From Prochlorococcus marinus str. MIT 9211 (GTDB lineage: Bacteria; Cyanobacteriota; Cyanobacteriia; PCC-6307; Cyanobiaceae): 64,000 bases of DNA. The stretch is from the NCBI RefSeq assembly GCF_000018585.1, contig NC_009976.1:553982-617981 (forward strand). The letters run 5' to 3'. The translations under genes and the position numbers were made by a program. Each line of letters begins with the position of its first letter. Positions within the stretch are counted from its first letter, which is position 1. Under the pieces are notes generated by a model that saw nothing but the letters and a program-made list of their open reading frames with translations, was not told where the DNA came from and did not search any database. This document shows, one piece after another, positions 33,423 through 42,593 of the stretch.

Positions 33423-33974
33423 ATGGAAATGCAGTTATTTGCCTTTTTCAAAAAAAATCTTAAGAATAAGGTAAGTTTTTTCTTTCAAAAGGCCTTCAGC
33501 GTTAAAACAAGTCTCTCTGCTAGGTATCTAAGCAATGGCCTTGTCCAATGTTCTTGGACATTAAATAAAGTAGATAAAGCTAAATTGTTTAAAAAAGGAG
33601 TTTTTTCCTTGGCAATAAGAATATTTGATATAACTGCTGGCACCTCTAAAGAGAACTCCACTTGCATCATGAAGGAAATAGAGGTTAATAGAAAACTCTC
33701 TAAATGCTTTATACAACCACCTATATCTAATGGAACAATGTTAATTGAAATTGGCTATAGAGCATTACGTTCTAATTGGGAAAAATTCTCTAACTATGAA
33801 TTAAAATTAGGTGAAAGAGAAATAATCATCCTATCCCCTGATGAGCCTTGGTTTGATTTGCCTTTTAAAGAATCTCAGGAAAATCTACACGAGAAGATGT
33901 ATAGAATTTCCAGCAGAAAAAATCTTGGTGGCTCAGAAAAACTACATTCACTAGAAGAACTAAATCTAAAGTAA
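33423..33974 (+). CDS. DUF4912-like protein
   Basis: 183 residues. SARYLSNGLVQCSWTLNKVD, then LAIRIFDITAG and CFIQPPISNGTMLIEIGYRA follow the DUF4912 order (x-R-x-LFxYWEV, LALRLYDVT, and the W-x-PIPVSD...YVAEIGYR block), a beta-sandwich family found in cyanobacteria. The N-terminus is basic. Function unknown. Converges with the DUF2862 gene. Confidence 0.65.
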   Translation: MEMQLFAFFKKNLKNKVSFFFQKAFSVKTSLSARYLSNGLVQCSWTLNKVDKAKLFKKGVFSLAIRIFDITAGTSKENSTCIMKEIEVNRKLSKCFIQPPISNGTMLIEIGYRALRSNWEKFSNYELKLGEREIIILSPDEPWFDLPFKESQENLHEKMYRISSRKNLGGSEKLHSLEELNLK

Positions 33975-33975
33975 G

Positions 33976-34368
33976 TTAGAATATATCTTTAGAGGAAGTT
34001 ATAAACCACTTTAGAAAATTTATAGGATTCATAACATATGAGATTTTATCCATGCCCTCCGGATTCATGTAATTTTTATCAATTGGTAATTGCTTTGATA
34101 GCTTTGAGTCTATGTTTAACCTAGGACGTCCTTCTGCAGTGGAGTAAATTTCATTTTTGAAAAACCATCGAGTTGAATTATCATTAAACCTAATAAAGAA
34201 ACCAATATCTGTTCCATCAGTAATCTTGTAGTCAATAACTGTTCCTGATGGGTTGTCACCTAACTCTCTTCTTAGGTTCTCAGTGCCTCGATCTGCTATT
34301 TGAGTGGTGTCAATGGACACCATAGCTCCAATTTCATAGATTTCATTGGTTCGATCTATTGCTGCCAA
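33976..34368 (-). CDS. DUF2862 domain protein with C-terminal extension
   Basis: 130 residues. Residues 10-75 match DUF2862 (YEIGAMVSIDTTQIADRGTE, NPSGTVIDYKITDGTDIGFF, STRWFFKNEI). About 50 further residues are absent from the 24909 paralog. The start is TTG at 34368; an ATG at 34323 would cut off the first conserved glycine. It ends 2 bases from the convergent DUF4912-like gene. Confidence 0.7.
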   Translation of the reverse strand: MAAIDRTNEIYEIGAMVSIDTTQIADRGTENLRRELGDNPSGTVIDYKITDGTDIGFFIRFNDNSTRWFFKNEIYSTAEGRPRLNIDSKLSKQLPIDKNYMNPEGMDKISYVMNPINFLKWFITSSKDIF

Positions 34369-34496
34369 AACTACAAAGCTATATTCACGAAGAATACCTT
34401 AACTAATAATTGAACTTAAGACGTTCCATTAACAGATAATTATTTATTTGCTAAAGAAAAACTTGAGTTATTACTCTTTTATGGCTTGCTGAATTG

Positions 34497-34718
34497 CTAT
34501 TTGTCCATTTGTCCATCATCCCCTTTGGGCTTGAACCCTTGTAAATCCTTTTTAGAGCTTATATTTACAGCATTGCCTTGGGACTTTAAAAGGTTAATGC
34601 CTTTAGATATACCAGTAACTACAAGGCGAAATAGGAGAATGGCAAATGCAACGAACCCTGCAGCAACTGCAATTGATAGAATCGTTGCTCCTAAATCTAT
34701 TTGGCCGATGTCTTTCAT
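34497..34718 (-). CDS. 73-aa membrane protein
   Basis: ATG frame: IDLGATILSIAVAAGFVAFA and ILLFRLVVTGISKG form one membrane helix, then a Lys/Asp-rich tail (SSKKDLQGFKPKGDDGQMDK). Function unknown. Confidence 0.55.
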   Translation of the reverse strand: MKDIGQIDLGATILSIAVAAGFVAFAILLFRLVVTGISKGINLLKSQGNAVNISSKKDLQGFKPKGDDGQMDK

Positions 34719-34985
34719 TAGGTTTTGGCAATGCTAACTATAGAAAAGGCTGGATAATATACCCAAATCTTTTTCTCTATTCTCTCTGATGCAAATTTTT
34801 ATTGACTTAGTTAGTAACAAATTATTATAGAAAATTCTTTAGCATCCACCTTTAAAATCTTTATCAAAACACTCTTTTAAGGCTTTTTCGGAAAAACTTC
34901 TAAGCTTGATCTAGGTATTTATTTTATAGTTAACTTTATTTTATTTGTTCTAGATCACTGCTTATTGTAATCTGGTCAAATCACT

Positions 34986-35201
34986 TTAGATTCCGTTGAC
35001 CTTGCCTTCTTTGAGTGTCTGTTTTGGGTTATTGCTTATAGCAGTTGGTTTGCTGGTTAAGTTTGAATTCCGTATTAACATTAATGAGGAATAATTCCTA
35101 GAATTAGATTGGTGAAGTTTAGGATGATACTTAAAATATTTTTTTACTTGTTTTTGGGCTTCTATATATAAATAATGCATGCTTAAAGACTTATTAAGCA
35201 T
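34986..35201 (-). CDS. uncertain hypothetical protein
   Basis: Open frame of 71 residues, or 64 from MHYLYIEAQKQVKK. Polar, basic, Asn/Ser-rich, without recognisable features. It may be a chance frame in AT-rich DNA. Confidence 0.3.
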   Translation of the reverse strand: MLNKSLSMHYLYIEAQKQVKKYFKYHPKLHQSNSRNYSSLMLIRNSNLTSKPTAISNNPKQTLKEGKVNGI

Positions 35202-35227
35202 TTTCTCTCATCATACATGAAAGGATT

Positions 35228-35548
35228 TTAAAAACCTTTTTCCTCTAAATTAGCATTGTGTTGTTTTTGCATTTCTACCATTTCAGCACATGTTAATGCT
35301 GGTCTGTAGAGAAACTCGCAACCAAAGGCTGATCTCCAAAACATAAAATGTTTAAAGAGGGCTTTCGTATCAGAAGCTTTACAGATAATACATAATTCAC
35401 CTGATTCGGGCATGTGAAGCCTAGCCACTAGTTCAAAGCCATCAAACTTATCCATCTCTGCTCCATCTTCCATATATTTTATAAAAGCTGTATAGCCTTC
35501 GTCCTGTGTTTCTGAAGGTACTACACAAGTCACTACATAGAACTGCAT
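35228..35548 (-). CDS. DUF3303-like protein
   Basis: 106 residues from the ATG at 35548 (a TTG extends to 35602). It opens MQFYVVTCVVPSETQDEGY, like DUF3303 proteins, then DGFELVARLHMPESGELCII and KHFMFWRSAFGCEFLYRPAL. Probably a dimeric ferredoxin-like fold; three cysteines. Function unknown. Confidence 0.65.
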   Translation of the reverse strand: MQFYVVTCVVPSETQDEGYTAFIKYMEDGAEMDKFDGFELVARLHMPESGELCIICKASDTKALFKHFMFWRSAFGCEFLYRPALTCAEMVEMQKQHNANLEEKGF

Positions 35549-35646
35549 CTGAGTTTTTAAAACTAATTTCTTTTCTAATGGTTCCAGGTTAAATATTGGC
35601 AATTCCCAGGTTGATTGTTAGTAGAACAAAAAAAATGATTCACATA

Positions 35647-35832
35647 TTATGAAAGCCAAAAACCACCTTTAAACAATACTCGCAAATAGTTATCCAACTC
35701 TTGATGCTTTTCTTTCGCAATTCCATTATTTTTTAACGCTTGTTTTTTCTCTTTAGCAGGCTTCATGTTGAAAACCTCACCTAAGTTTATTTTCACGAGA
35801 GGTCTATTATTTTTCCAATTAATTACAGCCAT
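35647..35832 (-). CDS. 61-aa hypothetical protein
   Basis: ATG frame: AVINWKNNRPLVKINLGEVF, a Lys-rich middle, and YLRVLFKGGFWLS at the end. Resembles small Synechococcus/Prochlorococcus proteins with a Trp-rich start; family not named with confidence. Confidence 0.5.
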   Translation of the reverse strand: MAVINWKNNRPLVKINLGEVFNMKPAKEKKQALKNNGIAKEKHQELDNYLRVLFKGGFWLS

Positions 35833-36029
35833 GGAAAAAAGAATGATTACTTAATTTGATAGCTAGATTTTCTTATATAGGCAATACCTTTTCTGTATGC
35901 AATCAAAAATGAACCTAAAAAGCACTTTTTTATTCAATTACCCAATGGTTCTTGCCCCTTACCTTTGGAATCTGATGCTATAGAGATCAATATCTTTATA
36001 AAAAAGCTCGATTATGATAAAACTTGAAT

Positions 36030-36254
36030 ATGACTTTATTTTCAAGCTTGCTCAAAATGAATTTTAAAGAAGCTTTTAAGACCTATGGCTACCCAACCCT
36101 AGCTGTCTTAAGTACCGCTGGCCTGGTTTCTATCTCAATGTCTCTAATACCTATCTCAAAATGGGCAAGAACCCAGAATGACTGTGTTGAGAAAACAACA
36201 GCTTTTAGCAGAATTTCGGATAAGGTTTGGAGCTGTAGTGGTGGTGGTCACTAG
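36030..36254 (+). CDS. small membrane-anchored hypothetical protein
   Basis: 74 residues from the ATG at 36030 (TTG at 36024; another Met at 36057). A membrane segment (YPTLAVLSTAGLVSISMSLI) is followed by PISKWARTQNDCVEKTTAFS and a C-terminus with WSCSGGGH; two cysteines. It looks like a conserved Prochlorococcus small protein. Confidence 0.55.
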   Translation: MTLFSSLLKMNFKEAFKTYGYPTLAVLSTAGLVSISMSLIPISKWARTQNDCVEKTTAFSRISDKVWSCSGGGH

Positions 36255-36395
36255 AGAATGAAGAAATCCTTTTTAATTTGAAGGTTTTCCTTGTTTTAGG
36301 GAAGTAAATTCACCTAATGATATTTTCTAAAAACTAAGTACTTATCTTCGTAAAACCGATAGGGGAGTGGGAACCGAACTTGAAAAGTTTTTTCA

Positions 36396-36590
36396 ATGTC
36401 TTTATATCTTCTTTGTCATGCAACAAAACATCAGCTAGATAGTTGGAGTTTTATGGATAGAGAATCCTCTTCTTCAATAAAAAAAGCATTAGAAGTTTCC
36501 CATTCTAAAGGTAATGACCGTTTGACCAAGGCTCTTTTAGAAGCTTTAGAGGATCGTCAAAGAGATCTTAAGAGGCATAACGCCGCATAA
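36396..36590 (+). CDS. 64-aa hypothetical protein
   Basis: Soluble and helical: SFMDRESSSSIKKALEVSHS, KGNDRLTKALLEALEDRQRD. Ends just before a terminator. Function unknown. Confidence 0.55.
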   Translation: MSLYLLCHATKHQLDSWSFMDRESSSSIKKALEVSHSKGNDRLTKALLEALEDRQRDLKRHNAA

Positions 36591-36597
36591 TCCAATA

Positions 36598-36633
36598 AAA
36601 AAAAGCCCCTCGGAATAAAAGGGGCTTTTTTTT
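36598..36633. terminator. bidirectional rho-independent terminator
   Basis: Stem agcccct/aggggct with flanking A-run and T-run, between a plus-strand gene ending at 36590 and a minus-strand gene ending at 36658; it can serve both. Confidence 0.85.
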
Positions 36634-36657
36634 ATTGGATTAATGATTCCTTAAAGA

Positions 36658-36807
36658 TCAGTCTTTCTTTGAAGGATAATTCATTTGATCGTAGTCTGGG
36701 CCAACTAGTACAGCCATAACTGCAAATAGAGCTATGGAAGCTATACCTATGTATGCGGCAGTAGGAGCTGGGGTACCAAGGAGAGAAGCGAATGTAAAAG
36801 GAATCAT
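36658..36807 (-). CDS. 49-aa membrane microprotein (PTAA-ASIALFA family)
   Basis: ATG frame: PAPTAAYIGIASIALFAVMA then VLVGPDYDQMNYP, close to 22388-22531. One membrane helix preceded by a Pro-Thr-Ala motif. Shares the terminator at 36598. Confidence 0.6.
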   Translation of the reverse strand: MIPFTFASLLGTPAPTAAYIGIASIALFAVMAVLVGPDYDQMNYPSKKD

Positions 36808-37219
36808 GGCTGTTAGTAAACAGTGCTATTAATACATCAAAATCCTCTTTTGTAGTGTCCTCTTATTTACATTTGGTTAGATCGTCAAATCGAAAAAAAT
36901 TAGTAAAAAGCCTGAAATAATTTGGAACTGGCCTTTTAGCCTTGAATTAGAGCGGTTAGCAATGTGTAATAACTGAGAGCATAACCATAAAAATTGTTTT
37001 GAACTAGTTACGAAAAAAGCCTTATTGCCCTTTCCTATCCATCACAAAACAGGAAAGAAGATAGTTTTTTCTCTGACAACTGAATCAATGACTACAGTTC
37101 TTTAAAGTAGGCCTTGGTTATACCTCGATTATATTGCTGAAATCTATTTTTAATTTTTTAGCTCATGCAGCTAATAGTAATCAATTAAGTAGATTAATTG
37201 GTTTGAATAGTCGTATTAC
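36808..37219. other. intergenic region
   Basis: 412 AT-rich bases. I see no frame over 25 residues that looks coding and no strong hairpin with a T-tract. Confidence 0.4.
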
Positions 37220-37423
37220 TTACCTTTTACCAGCTTGTGACCAAGTAATAAACCAATCTGATTGACTATTTAATAATTCTTTTGGCATTGAATTCTGGAG
37301 CTCTGAGACTGCTGCTCTCATATAAGGGTTGCCAGAGTCAAATTTTTCAAAAAAGTCAATAAGGTTTAAAAGATAATCGTCAATCTTGACATCTAGATTC
37401 TTGGTGGTTAATTGATTGTTCAT
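37220..37423 (-). CDS. 67-aa hypothetical protein
   Basis: ATG frame: NLDVKIDDYLLNLIDFFEKF, then GNPYMRAAVSELQNSMPKEL and WFITWSQAGKR. Soluble, helical. Function unknown. Confidence 0.5.
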   Translation of the reverse strand: MNNQLTTKNLDVKIDDYLLNLIDFFEKFDSGNPYMRAAVSELQNSMPKELLNSQSDWFITWSQAGKR

Positions 37424-37663
37424 TGATGTACTTGGTGGTAGAAATGCTTGCGATGAATGAGTAGTTCCAGTTTAATTGATTATATCTTTATGATGAAGTA
37501 TATTCCATTAAAATAATGTCTGACTTGTTTGATCCTTTTGAAAACATGGACATTGATAAGATTTCCACCTAAGTTAACAAGTACTTTTGGTTTTAGGAAG
37601 ATCAAGTTTGGGAAAAAATGATATTTATTAGATTTATAAAGGCTCTAGAGGAATCTTTTGCCT

Positions 37664-38872
37664 TTATCCATTTTGATTAGAAATGTCTTTATTGCCTGCT
37701 TCTGCTAAATCATCTTGAAGCTTGCTTTCGCATGCGAGAACTCTTGCCCAGCAAGGTAGTTGCGGCGATACTGGCGAATCAAGAAAATTCAATATTGCCG
37801 GCCTTATTATCTTTGCAAATTTTTGTATGGAAAGTTCCTCTTCATGCCTGTCATAAGGCAAATGATTTACAGCTGAATCAAGTGCGAATTGTTTAACCCT
37901 ATCTTGCCCAACCCGTCTAAAGAGAACTTCCAGGTTTGAGAGTTGAGAGCTTGTGAGTGATTCTGCTTGGTGTTCCATTAATCCCCTTAATACACTAGAA
38001 AGAATTTCAGTACACATTTTTTGAAGGCCTTCATTTGGCTTAGATCCAATAGTTTTATGTTTATGATCAAAAACTCCTAAATCAACCTGAGCAATTCTAG
38101 AAATTCTTACGTTTCTATATACCTCAGAAAGTAATCCTATTTCTAGTCCCCAGTCACAAGGGATTCTAAGGTTCATTCCTAAATCCCTAGTAAAAGCAAA
38201 TTCCCCTGCTAAAGGATATCTAAACGCTTGTAAATACTTAAGAAATGGTCCATGCCCTACCAATTGTTCTAGTGATGCTAATAAAGGACCTACAAAAAGT
38301 CGCGTTGCCCTTCCTTGTAGTGCATTTGTTTCTAGAGAAAGTCTGCTATAAAAAGCCTTTACGTAGGATATTCCATGCGAAGGATCGAGTAATGGTTGCA
38401 GCATTCGCACGGGGTAGGCGGGGTTAAATGTGCGAATATCTGCATCAAAAAGCGCTACCACCTCTGAATGTCTAGTTGCAATACCAATACCTTGCCAAAC
38501 TGCCCATCCTTTCCCAGGGGTACCTAAAAGATCTAGACCATTACTTTCTTGATTCCCTAGTAGTTCAATCACCGAAGGACTATTTGTCCATTGAACATGT
38601 ACAGGAAAGGGCATGTCAGCAAAGAATGCTTTTGCTTCCAAGACTTCATGTGCTGACTTGGCAGATAATGCAATGACAAGTTCATTCAATCCTTCTAAAT
38701 TTTCTAGAACACTTCTTATCAGGCTCAATGCAGGCCTTTTAAATTCTTCAAATAGACAAGGAATTAAAAGTGATGTTGGCCTCTTTGAGAGACCTTTTCT
38801 CAAGTCACTTAGAGAATCCTCAGCAACCCCATATCCATGAATTGTTGTGATCAAACCCTGTTGAAAGTCCAT
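37664..38872 (-). CDS. gpgS: glucosyl-3-phosphoglycerate synthase
   Basis: 402 residues, usual for GpgS (GT81). It transfers glucose from a nucleotide sugar to 3-phosphoglycerate, the first step to the compatible solute glucosylglycerate. Visible: SLLIPCLFEEFKRPALSLIR, the GKGWAVWQGIGIA loop, VALFDADIRTFNPAYPVRML with the D-A-D metal motif, PLAGEFAF and IPCDWGLEIGLLSEVYRN. Divergent from the GH13/gpgP/kinase genes, sharing an 80-base promoter region. No ribosome site stands out. Confidence 0.92.
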   Translation of the reverse strand: MDFQQGLITTIHGYGVAEDSLSDLRKGLSKRPTSLLIPCLFEEFKRPALSLIRSVLENLEGLNELVIALSAKSAHEVLEAKAFFADMPFPVHVQWTNSPSVIELLGNQESNGLDLLGTPGKGWAVWQGIGIATRHSEVVALFDADIRTFNPAYPVRMLQPLLDPSHGISYVKAFYSRLSLETNALQGRATRLFVGPLLASLEQLVGHGPFLKYLQAFRYPLAGEFAFTRDLGMNLRIPCDWGLEIGLLSEVYRNVRISRIAQVDLGVFDHKHKTIGSKPNEGLQKMCTEILSSVLRGLMEHQAESLTSSQLSNLEVLFRRVGQDRVKQFALDSAVNHLPYDRHEEELSIQKFAKIIRPAILNFLDSPVSPQLPCWARVLACESKLQDDLAEAGNKDISNQNG

Positions 38873-38950
38873 TCGGTGTTAAGCGCAACAGAATGTAGGT
38901 AGTACTGTGATGATCCTGTGCAAAGTATTGGCAGATATACAGTGACAGGG

Positions 38951-40687
38951 ATGGAACAGCAACTAGTGAGATTGAGTGAATTACTCAATGAAGTTTACAG
39001 AGAACACTCTGCAGAAGAAATTGATTATATGTGGTCACAATTGCTGCAGATTTTGAATCAGCATAGTGATAAACGAGATAATTATGCTGAACTCTCCGAA
39101 CTTTGGAACTCTTCTAGCGCCGTTTTGATTACTTATGCTGATGGTGTATACAAGTCAGGAGAGCCAACTTTAAAGACCCTTAAAGATTTAATCGATTTGC
39201 ATTTAAATGACTTTGCATCGGTTATACATGTCTTGCCTTTTTTGTGTTCCACAAGTGATGGTGGGTTTGCTGTATCAGATTTTGAGAAATTAGAAACACG
39301 TTTTGGCGAATGGGATCATTTAAAAGCTCTCTCGAAGAATCACATATTGATGGCAGACTTGGTTCTAAATCATGTTTCATCTTCTCATCCATGGGTCCAA
39401 CAATTTATTCAATCTAAGGAGCCTGGGAGTAAATATATTCTTTCCCCTTCATCATCTGAAAACTGGGAAGATGTTACTAGGCCAAGGAATACTTCTCTTT
39501 TTACTAACCTTTCTACTACTAAAGGTAAGAAAGATGTTTGGACAACATTTGGTCCAGATCAAATTGATATTAATTGGAAAGAGCCATATGTTTTGATAGA
39601 ATTTTTAAGATTAATTATTAGATATATAGATTCTGGAATAAAATGGATTCGACTTGATGCCGTCGGCTTTATATGGAAAGAGCCAGGTACAACATGTTTG
39701 CACAGAAATGAAGTTCATAAGATAGTTAAGGCATTAAGAATTCAGATTAATGAACTTATAAACTCTAGTGTTTTAATTACTGAAACTAATGTTCCAGAAA
39801 AAGAGAATGTTTCATACCTTAGTTCAGGCGATGAAGCGCATCTTGCATATAACTTTCCTCTCCCTCCCCTTTTACTGGAAAGTTTAATTACCAATAAAGC
39901 AGATTTACTTAACAATTGGTTATCCTCATGGCCTGAGTTGCCTAAAAACACAGGGTTTTTAAACTTTACGGCTTCCCATGACGGTGTTGGGCTAAGAGCC
40001 TTGGAGGGTTTAATGGATCAGAAAAGAATTCGTGAATTATTAATAGCTTGTGAGAAAAGAGGAGGTTTAATCAGCCATAGAAGAATGTCTAATGGTGAGG
40101 ATCAACCTTATGAATTAAATATTAGTTGGTGGAGTGCAATGGCAGATAAAGGAAGAGATACTTCCTTATTTCAGTTTGAGCGCTTTTTATTGAGTCAACT
40201 TTTTGTAATGGCTTTAAAAGGTGTTCCAGCTTTTTATTTGCAGGCGTTAATGGCATCGGAAAATGATTTAACAACCTTTGCCAAATCTGGCCAAAGGAGA
40301 GATTTGAATCGTGAAAAGTTTGAAGCAAATACTTTACGCATCAAACTGGAGGACGAAAAGTCACATCCAAGTAGAAATTTAACTTCTCTTAAGAAAGCAA
40401 TGCAGGTAAGAAGAAAATTAAATGCTTTTCATCCCAACCAACCAATGAAATGCCTTAGTAAGAGTCGCAGTGATCTTGTGATAATTTCTCGTGGTGAAGG
40501 TAATGAAACTATTTGGGCATTACATAATATGACCAATTCAAAACTATGCTTTTCTCTTTCAGAAGGTTTAAATGTTAATGGAGAATCTACTGTCTCTTGG
40601 GATGATTGCTTAAATGATTATAAGCGACATCAAAATAGAATAGACTTGCATCCCTACTCTGTTCATTGGTTAATGAAATCAAACTAA
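38951..40687 (+). CDS. GH13 sucrose/glucosylglycerate phosphorylase
   Basis: 578 residues from the ATG at 38951 (a GTG gives 11 more). GH13_18-type barrel with VLPFLCSTSDGGFAVSDF, MADLVLNHVSSSHPW, nucleophile Asp in KWIRLDAVGFIWKEPG, acid/base Glu in VLITETNVPE, and transition-state Asp in FTASHDGVGLR (about D236, E278, D344). Sequences of this type cleave sucrose or glucosylglycerate with phosphate to glucose-1-phosphate. Neighbours gpgS, gpgP and glycerate kinase favour glucosylglycerate as substrate (inference). The next gene starts 5 bases after it. Confidence 0.85.
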   Translation: MEQQLVRLSELLNEVYREHSAEEIDYMWSQLLQILNQHSDKRDNYAELSELWNSSSAVLITYADGVYKSGEPTLKTLKDLIDLHLNDFASVIHVLPFLCSTSDGGFAVSDFEKLETRFGEWDHLKALSKNHILMADLVLNHVSSSHPWVQQFIQSKEPGSKYILSPSSSENWEDVTRPRNTSLFTNLSTTKGKKDVWTTFGPDQIDINWKEPYVLIEFLRLIIRYIDSGIKWIRLDAVGFIWKEPGTTCLHRNEVHKIVKALRIQINELINSSVLITETNVPEKENVSYLSSGDEAHLAYNFPLPPLLLESLITNKADLLNNWLSSWPELPKNTGFLNFTASHDGVGLRALEGLMDQKRIRELLIACEKRGGLISHRRMSNGEDQPYELNISWWSAMADKGRDTSLFQFERFLLSQLFVMALKGVPAFYLQALMASENDLTTFAKSGQRRDLNREKFEANTLRIKLEDEKSHPSRNLTSLKKAMQVRRKLNAFHPNQPMKCLSKSRSDLVIISRGEGNETIWALHNMTNSKLCFSLSEGLNVNGESTVSWDDCLNDYKRHQNRIDLHPYSVHWLMKSN

Positions 40688-40692
40688 AAATT

Positions 40693-41487
40693 ATGAGTAC
40701 AAAAAAAAAATGGTGGGTGGTTACTGATATAGATGGGACATTAATGGACCATAATTATGACTTGAGCCCGGCATTGCCAACAATTCAGTGTCTTCAAAAT
40801 ATGGGTATACCTGTTATACCTTGTACGAGTAAAACTGCTACTGAAGTTAGATCTCTTAGGGATCAAATAGGGCTTAATGATCCATATATTGTTGAGAATG
40901 GAGGCGCAATATATGGAACAGATAGCTCTTCTAAAGAAGAATGGCAAATTGTTCTGGGGAAGAGATTTGAAGATTTACGCCCCATTTTAGATCAAATATC
41001 ACAAGAGATTGGCTATCAACTCAAGGCACTTAATGATTTATCAGTGGAAGAAATAGAGTCGCTTACTGGGCTAACAGGAGTGTCAATCTCTCGTGCTTTA
41101 GAAAGAGAGTGGAGCGTTCCATTCTTAAACCCCCCATCTTCTGATAGAGAAAGATTACTAGAAATTGCAAGTAATTTAGATACAACAATCTATAAGGGCA
41201 ATCGAATGAGTCATCTACTAGGTAAAGGCAGTCATAAAGGGAAAGCAGTTATCGAATTGAAAAAGTTTTTAGGTCTACCTGATGTAAATATAATAGGTTT
41301 GGGAGATTCGCATAATGACCTTCCTTTGCTTGAAGTAGCAGATCATTCGATTGTTATTCCAGGTCATGATGGGCCAAATCAATTTTTGATAGACGGTATT
41401 CAGAAAGGTCATTTTATTTTAGCTCCAGCCCCTCATGCAGAAGGATGGGCTGGAGCGATTAGAAATCTAATCTCTAATTTTGATTAA
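40693..41487 (+). CDS. gpgP: glucosyl/mannosyl-3-phosphoglycerate phosphatase (HAD)
   Basis: 264 residues. HAD Cof-type phosphatase: motif I VVTDIDGTLMDH, motif II VIPCTSKTATEV, motif III Lys in KGSHKGKAVIELKKFLG, motif IV GLGDSHNDLPLLE; IVENGGAIY is typical for the mannosyl-3-phosphoglycerate phosphatase branch. It removes the phosphate from glucosyl-3-phosphoglycerate to give glucosylglycerate. Start is the ATG at 40693; a longer frame overlaps the preceding gene. Confidence 0.88.
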   Translation: MSTKKKWWVVTDIDGTLMDHNYDLSPALPTIQCLQNMGIPVIPCTSKTATEVRSLRDQIGLNDPYIVENGGAIYGTDSSSKEEWQIVLGKRFEDLRPILDQISQEIGYQLKALNDLSVEEIESLTGLTGVSISRALEREWSVPFLNPPSSDRERLLEIASNLDTTIYKGNRMSHLLGKGSHKGKAVIELKKFLGLPDVNIIGLGDSHNDLPLLEVADHSIVIPGHDGPNQFLIDGIQKGHFILAPAPHAEGWAGAIRNLISNFD

Positions 41488-41528
41488 AATAAGACATGAA
41501 TGACTTTAAATGTTAAGCATATACAAGC

Positions 41529-42515
41529 ATGAGCAATCATTGTTGTTGGTCAGAAGTTGGAATAAAAGGGATTAAATTTCCTCAGCAAAGTTTTGAAAGA
41601 CTTCTAGAAGATTTAGATTGGAACTTTCTAGATTGGTTTAACTACTGGATAGCTAATGATGGTGAGACTCTTGCTAATACCTCTTGGCCTAAAGGGGTAA
41701 AGCAAGATTGGATTTGGGGTTTGGCTTTACCACTCCTTTCTGAAATTAAGAGAATCTCTAAAGATCAATCTAAATCTAGTATTTTAGGTATATCTGCATT
41801 GCCCGGTTGTGGTAAATCTAGTCTTGGCAGCTGGTTAGAAACCTCTTCTAATTTATTAAATCTTCCTATAAATGTGATTTCTCTAGATGACTTTTATTTA
41901 CCAGGAGAGGAACTTGCAAAGGCAATGGATGGCAATCCATGGAATGTTCCTAGAGCTCTTCCTGGAAGCCATGAAATTAAACTCTTAGAAGATACTATTA
42001 TAAATTGGAAAGAAACAGGCGATTTGCTGGCACCTCAGTTTGATAAAGCCTTAAGAGCTGGATTGGGAGATAGGTCAGGATGGATAAAATCCAAGCCTCA
42101 AGTCTTAATTTTAGAAGGTTGGTTTTTGGGGTGTAAACCTATATACAAAAGTCAAATCCCAGTTGATTGCTTAGAACCTTCATTAACAAGTAGAGAAGTT
42201 TACTATAGAGAGAAAATTCAAGATGAGCTTATAAAATATGAGACTATTTGGAAACATTTACAACGTACCTGGCATATAAAAGCTTTGGACTTCTCTTCTA
42301 CTTGTAAGTGGAAAATTGATCAGGAAACTAAAATGTTTGAGCTTCGAGGGAGTTCATTAAAAGGCGATCTATTGAACTCATTCGTTAGGATGATACAAGC
42401 ATCAATCCCTCAATATAGTTTAAATAATCTTGATAGTGATGTGGTAATTAAGATCAATGAGTCGCGAGAGGTTCTTTGGGCAGGAAGGACTGTAGACCAG
42501 GAGCCATCTGATTAA
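41529..42515 (+). CDS. D-glycerate 3-kinase (GLYK type)
   Basis: 328 residues. P-loop GISALPGCGKSSLGSWL (about 88-104), VISLDDFYLPGEEL and EGWFLGCKP match the P-loop glycerate kinases of plants and cyanobacteria that phosphorylate D-glycerate to 3-phosphoglycerate. In photorespiration it closes the C2 cycle. Beside gpgS/gpgP/GH13 it can also recover glycerate released from glucosylglycerate. 41 bases after gpgP. Confidence 0.85.
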   Translation: MSNHCCWSEVGIKGIKFPQQSFERLLEDLDWNFLDWFNYWIANDGETLANTSWPKGVKQDWIWGLALPLLSEIKRISKDQSKSSILGISALPGCGKSSLGSWLETSSNLLNLPINVISLDDFYLPGEELAKAMDGNPWNVPRALPGSHEIKLLEDTIINWKETGDLLAPQFDKALRAGLGDRSGWIKSKPQVLILEGWFLGCKPIYKSQIPVDCLEPSLTSREVYYREKIQDELIKYETIWKHLQRTWHIKALDFSSTCKWKIDQETKMFELRGSSLKGDLLNSFVRMIQASIPQYSLNNLDSDVVIKINESREVLWAGRTVDQEPSD

Positions 42516-42593
42516 ATGATTTGAGGGAATAGTTGCTTTTTATACAGTAATTCTTTTTTTAATAGGTTTAAATATAATTGAAGAGGGACTTTT

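Noticed and set aside
37516-37572. 18-residue frame MSDLFDPFENMDIDKIST
   Set aside because: Too short to support without conservation data.
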